Source: Galactobacter sp.
GTDB taxonomy: Bacteria; Actinomycetota; Actinomycetes; Actinomycetales; Micrococcaceae
DNA: 8,450 nucleotides
Assembly: GCA_022712075.1 (NCBI GenBank)
Contig: JALAHE010000081.1
Location: forward strand, 1-8,450
Direction: 5' to 3'
Shown here: positions 6,632 to 8,450 of the stretch, in pieces
Numbering within the stretch: the stretch's first letter is position 1
Layout: each line of letters starts with the position of its first letter
Translations under genes and position numbers: made by a program
The notes under the pieces: generated by a model
Told to the model about the DNA's origin: nothing
What the model saw: only the letters and a program-made list of their open reading frames with translations
Databases searched by the model: none

Positions 6632-7858
6632 TCAGACCCCCTCGATCAGCAGGGCCGTGCCCTGGCCCACGCCAACACACATGGTGGCGAGGCCGAGCTT
6701 GCGGCCCTCGCCGCTGAGCTCGCGCTCCATGCGGCCCAGCAGCGTGATCACGATGCGGGAGCCGGAGGAGCCCAGCGGGTGGCCCAGGGAGATGGCGCCA
6801 CCGTCGCGGTTGACGATCTCGGGGTCGATCCCGAGCTCGCGCATCGAGGCGAGCGACTGCGAAGCGAAGGCCTCGTTCAGCTCCACGGCGCCGAGCTCGG
6901 AGACGTCGACGCCGTTGCGCTCGAGGACCTTGCGGGTGGCGGGAACCGGTCCCATGCCCATGATCTCCTGGGCCAGGCCGGCGGAGGCGCCGCCGATCAC
7001 GCGGGCGCGCGGCGTCAGGCCGTAGCGCTCCACGGCCTCGGCGGAGGCAACGATGATGGCGGAGGCGCCGTCGTTCAGTGTGGAGGAGTTGCCGGCCGTG
7101 ACGACCTCGCCGCCGGCGACGACGGGGCGCAGCTTGGCGAGCACCTCGGCGGTGGTGCCGGGGCGTGGGCCCTCGTCGGTGTCGACGATGGTCTCGGCGC
7201 CCTTGCGACCCTTGACCGTCACGGGGACGATCTCGTCGGCGAAGCGGCCGGCCTCGATCGCGGCGATGGCGCGCTCGTGCGAGAGCACGGCGAAGGCGTC
7301 TGCGTCCTCGCGGCTCACGTTGAACTGGCGGGCGACCTCCTCGGCCGTCTCCGGCATCGAGAAGGTGGCCTTGCCGTCGCGGGAAAGCTCACCGGAGAGG
7401 AAGTTGGGGTTGGGGAAGCGCCAGCCGATGGACGTGTCGTAGACGGCGCCGGGCTTGGCGAAGGCCGTGGCGGGCTTCTCCATGACCCAGGGGGCGCGGG
7501 ACATAGACTCCACGCCGCCGGCCACGACGATGTCGGCCTCGCCGGCCTTGATCATGTTGGCGGCCATGGTGATGGCGGACATGCCGGAGGCGCAGAGGCG
7601 GTTCACGGTGATGCCGGGGACCGTGTCCGGGAAGCCGGCCAGCAGCCAGGCCATGCGGGCCACGTTGCGGTTCTCCTCGCCGGCGCCGTTGGCGTTGCCG
7701 AAGATGACCTCGTCCACGGCCTCGGCCGGGACGCCGGCGCGCTCAACGGCGGCCTTGATGGTCAGGGCGGCAAGATCGTCCGGGCGGACGGAACTCAGGG
7801 CACCGCCGTAGCGGCCAACGGGCGTGCGTGCACCACCGATGAGGAAAGCCTCGCTCAT
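6632..7858 (-). CDS. acetyl-CoA acyltransferase / 3-oxoadipyl-CoA thiolase-like
   Basis: 408-aa degradative thiolase that cleaves a 3-ketoacyl-CoA with CoA to acetyl-CoA plus a shortened acyl-CoA. The nucleophile is Cys89 in NRLCASGM; GGVESMSRAPWVM spans 114-126; the NEAF Asn is 328; His360 lies in GGAISLGHP; the second cysteine is Cys394 in MCVGVGQG. Length and motifs are complete. DTSIGWRFPN (141-150) and MPETAEEVA (168-176) are like the PcaF/PaaJ 3-oxoadipyl-CoA thiolases as remembered, which would give succinyl-CoA plus acetyl-CoA; a generic FadA or AtoB role cannot be excluded. The ATG start has GAGGAG (7868-7863) 4 nt upstream. It is the first gene of a three-gene operon, followed 2 nt later by the hydratase. 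Upstream lie a promoter and a TetR-type operator, so induction by an acyl- or aryl-CoA ligand is likely. Confidence 0.94.
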   Translation of the reverse strand: MSEAFLIGGARTPVGRYGGALSSVRPDDLAALTIKAAVERAGVPAEAVDEVIFGNANGAGEENRNVARMAWLLAGFPDTVPGITVNRLCASGMSAITMAANMIKAGEADIVVAGGVESMSRAPWVMEKPATAFAKPGAVYDTSIGWRFPNPNFLSGELSRDGKATFSMPETAEEVARQFNVSREDADAFAVLSHERAIAAIEAGRFADEIVPVTVKGRKGAETIVDTDEGPRPGTTAEVLAKLRPVVAGGEVVTAGNSSTLNDGASAIIVASAEAVERYGLTPRARVIGGASAGLAQEIMGMGPVPATRKVLERNGVDVSELGAVELNEAFASQSLASMRELGIDPEIVNRDGGAISLGHPLGSSGSRIVITLLGRMERELSGEGRKLGLATMCVGVGQGTALLIEGV

Positions 7859-7898
7859 GTCACTCCTCGAGCATGGGCGCCGCGGCGCCGCGTATTTT

Positions 7899-7915
7899 CC
7901 GACCGATCGGTCAGG
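7899..7915. promoter_or_regulatory. TetR-family operator upstream of the thiolase operon
   Basis: Perfect 12-bp palindrome GACCGATCGGTC (7901-7912) with flanks CC and AGG. On the + strand, TTCCGACCGATCGGTC closely fits the PfmR site of Thermus and, less closely, the PaaR site of Corynebacterium glutamicum as remembered; both are TetR repressors of phenylacetate or fatty-acid genes. It lies 40 bp before the thiolase ATG, right at the predicted transcription start, where a repressor would block initiation. The regulator gene is not in this window. Confidence 0.65.
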
Positions 7916-7919
7916 TAAG

Positions 7920-7949
7920 AAGTTACCGGCCGAGTGTGATCTGCGTCAA
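7920..7949 (-). promoter_or_regulatory. promoter of the thiolase operon
   Basis: On the - strand TTGACG (7949-7944) matches the -35 consensus at five of six positions, and TAACTT (7925-7920, TANNNT form) follows after 18 nt. Initiation is expected near 7913, next to the palindromic operator, leaving a leader of about 55 nt with a GGCGCC-rich palindrome. Confidence 0.55.
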
Positions 7950-7950
7950 T
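7935..7950. promoter_or_regulatory. partial Crp/GlxR-like site
   Basis: TGTGATCTGCGTCAAT has a perfect left half-site and a partial right half of the TGTGA-N6-TCACA Crp/GlxR consensus (9 of 12 informative positions). It overlaps the -35 of the thiolase promoter. GlxR control of phenylacetate genes is remembered for C. glutamicum, which motivates the call; by sequence alone it is weak. Confidence 0.3.
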
Positions 7951-7955
7951 GCGCA

Positions 7956-7975
7956 CCCCGTACCCCGGTACGGGG
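7956..7975. promoter_or_regulatory. perfect 20-bp inverted repeat, probable operator
   Basis: Arms CCCCGTACC and GGTACGGGG are exact reverse complements separated by two bases. The small gap favours a dimeric-protein site over an RNA hairpin. It lies between two divergent genes, 7 bp upstream of the thiolase -35 and about 54 bp upstream of the candidate -10 of the right-hand gene, so it could serve either. The family that binds it is not recognised. Confidence 0.5.
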
Positions 7976-7997
7976 CGGCGTCACGAAGCCACCCCTC

Positions 7998-8016
7998 CGG
8001 CGGGATGCCCCCGCCG
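7998..8016. repeat. GC-rich inverted repeat in the divergent region
   Basis: Perfect 7-bp arms CGGCGGG / CCCGCCG around a 5-nt centre. It falls across the -35 area of the right-hand gene. In such GC-rich DNA it may be chance; no T-run follows. Confidence 0.25.
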
Positions 8017-8028
8017 CCACGCCCCTGA

Positions 8029-8041
8029 TACCTTCCAAAAC
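8029..8041 (+). promoter_or_regulatory. candidate -10 for a leaderless start
   Basis: TACCTT (8029-8034, TANNNT form) is followed by 7 nt and then the GTG at 8042, so transcription would begin at or next to the start codon. No Shine-Dalgarno is present upstream and no clear -35 is seen. Leaderless mRNAs are common in Actinobacteria. Confidence 0.35.
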
Positions 8042-8450
8042 GTGCCACGTCCCGGACCCCCACTTGTACTGCAGTACCTCGCGCTCGCGCTGGGCGTTGT
8101 GGTGCTCTCCGTGGGAGCCCCGCTCGCCGTGACGGTCGACCGGCTCGATGTCTGGCTGGCGCTCCTGCTCTGCCTGATTCAATCGGCGGCCGTCGCCTTG
8201 GCCCCGCGCTACCCGAGCGCCGCAGTCTGGGTCGGGGCGCTCGTCCTCGGTCCGCTCTCGTGGGCGGCCCTGCCCACCTCGGGCGGGCCCTGGCCCGTCT
8301 CCGCGACGAGCATGGTCGCCTTCCTCCTCACGCTGGTCCTCGCGAGCCTGCGCGTGCGCTGGACCGCGCTGCTGGCCCCGTCCGCGGCGGCCCTACTCAT
8401 CGCCACGGTCCGCATCTACGACAACGGTCCCACCCGTCCCAGCCCTGGCC
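8042..8450 (+). CDS. multi-pass membrane protein, likely N-terminus of a sensor histidine kinase, 3' end outside the window
   Basis: An open frame of 136 codons runs off the window with no stop and a strong G/C third-position bias. It starts with GTG at 8042 (MPRPGPPLVLQYLALALG). Hydrophobic segments at about residues 8-30, 36-54, 59-77, 88-103 and 107-123 suggest four or five membrane spans with short loops. The pattern, including RYPSAAVW and an Arg-rich turn (SLRVRW) between the last spans, resembles the sensor part of actinobacterial NarL/DesK-type histidine kinases, but no kinase motif is within view, so this is an inference. It has no Shine-Dalgarno and may be translated from a leaderless mRNA. 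It is divergent from the thiolase operon with a 183-bp gap. A transporter subunit or other integral membrane protein remains possible. Confidence 0.7.
   Translation, partial: MPRPGPPLVLQYLALALGVVVLSVGAPLAVTVDRLDVWLALLLCLIQSAAVALAPRYPSAAVWVGALVLGPLSWAALPTSGGPWPVSATSMVAFLLTLVLASLRVRWTALLAPSAAALLIATVRIYDNGPTRPSPG

Noticed and set aside
6575..7918. A 447-codon + strand open frame antisense to the thiolase
   Set aside because: Its composition is Gly/Asp/His/Ala-rich without any family motif, as expected antisense to a high-GC gene; the thiolase on the other strand has every catalytic residue.
7946..8415. - strand open frames opposite the right-hand membrane protein
   Set aside because: They lack recognisable motifs and good ribosome sites, while the + strand frame shows clear membrane segments and G/C third-position bias.
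1..8450. CRISPR arrays, tRNA or rRNA genes, insertion sequences, phage genes
   Set aside because: No spaced direct repeats, clover-leaf sequences, transposase motifs or terminal inverted repeats were seen on reading the window.

Overview
The window is very GC-rich coding DNA with strongly G/C-biased third codon positions, short intergenic gaps, GTG starts and tightly overlapping genes. This fits a high-GC actinobacterium, most likely Micrococcales (Kocuria/Micrococcus/Arthrobacter-like). The taxonomic guess is inference from composition and gene style. No RNA gene, CRISPR array, insertion sequence or phage gene is visible.

Left block (1-3586, + strand): three translationally coupled genes. 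They are a cytochrome P450 whose first ~75 residues lie before the window, an adenylate-forming (AMP-binding) enzyme, and an NADP-type extended short-chain dehydrogenase. The ligase/reductase pair resembles OleC/OleD of the olefin and beta-lactone pathways, and the P450 is joined to it by an 8-nt overlap. OleA (thiolase-like condensation) and OleB (beta-lactone decarboxylase) are not in view. This is the best candidate for an unusual pathway in the window. A GC-rich hairpin at 3580-3600 separates it from the next gene.

Middle (3604-4956): a convergent gene on the - strand encodes a 402-aa lipoprotein with a clear lipobox and a probable beta-propeller body. A rho-independent terminator (4831-4864, - strand) ends the neighbouring operon only 18 nt before this lipoprotein's start codon, which creates a puzzle about where its promoter lies.

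Right-centre (4957-7858, - strand): a three-gene operon reading thiolase, enoyl-CoA hydratase, 3-hydroxyacyl-CoA dehydrogenase. Together these perform hydration, oxidation and thiolysis of an enoyl-CoA. The thiolase resembles 3-oxoadipyl-CoA thiolases (PcaF/PaaJ), so the lower phenylacetate pathway is a good candidate and general beta-oxidation the alternative. Its upstream region holds a -35/-10 pair, a TetR-type operator at the predicted transcription start and a partial Crp/GlxR-like site over the -35.

Right edge (8042-8450, + strand): a divergent gene, cut by the window end, encodes a multi-pass membrane protein resembling the sensor region of an actinobacterial histidine kinase. It probably starts at a leaderless GTG. 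The 183-bp divergent region between it and the thiolase also has a perfect 9+2+9 inverted repeat of unknown function.
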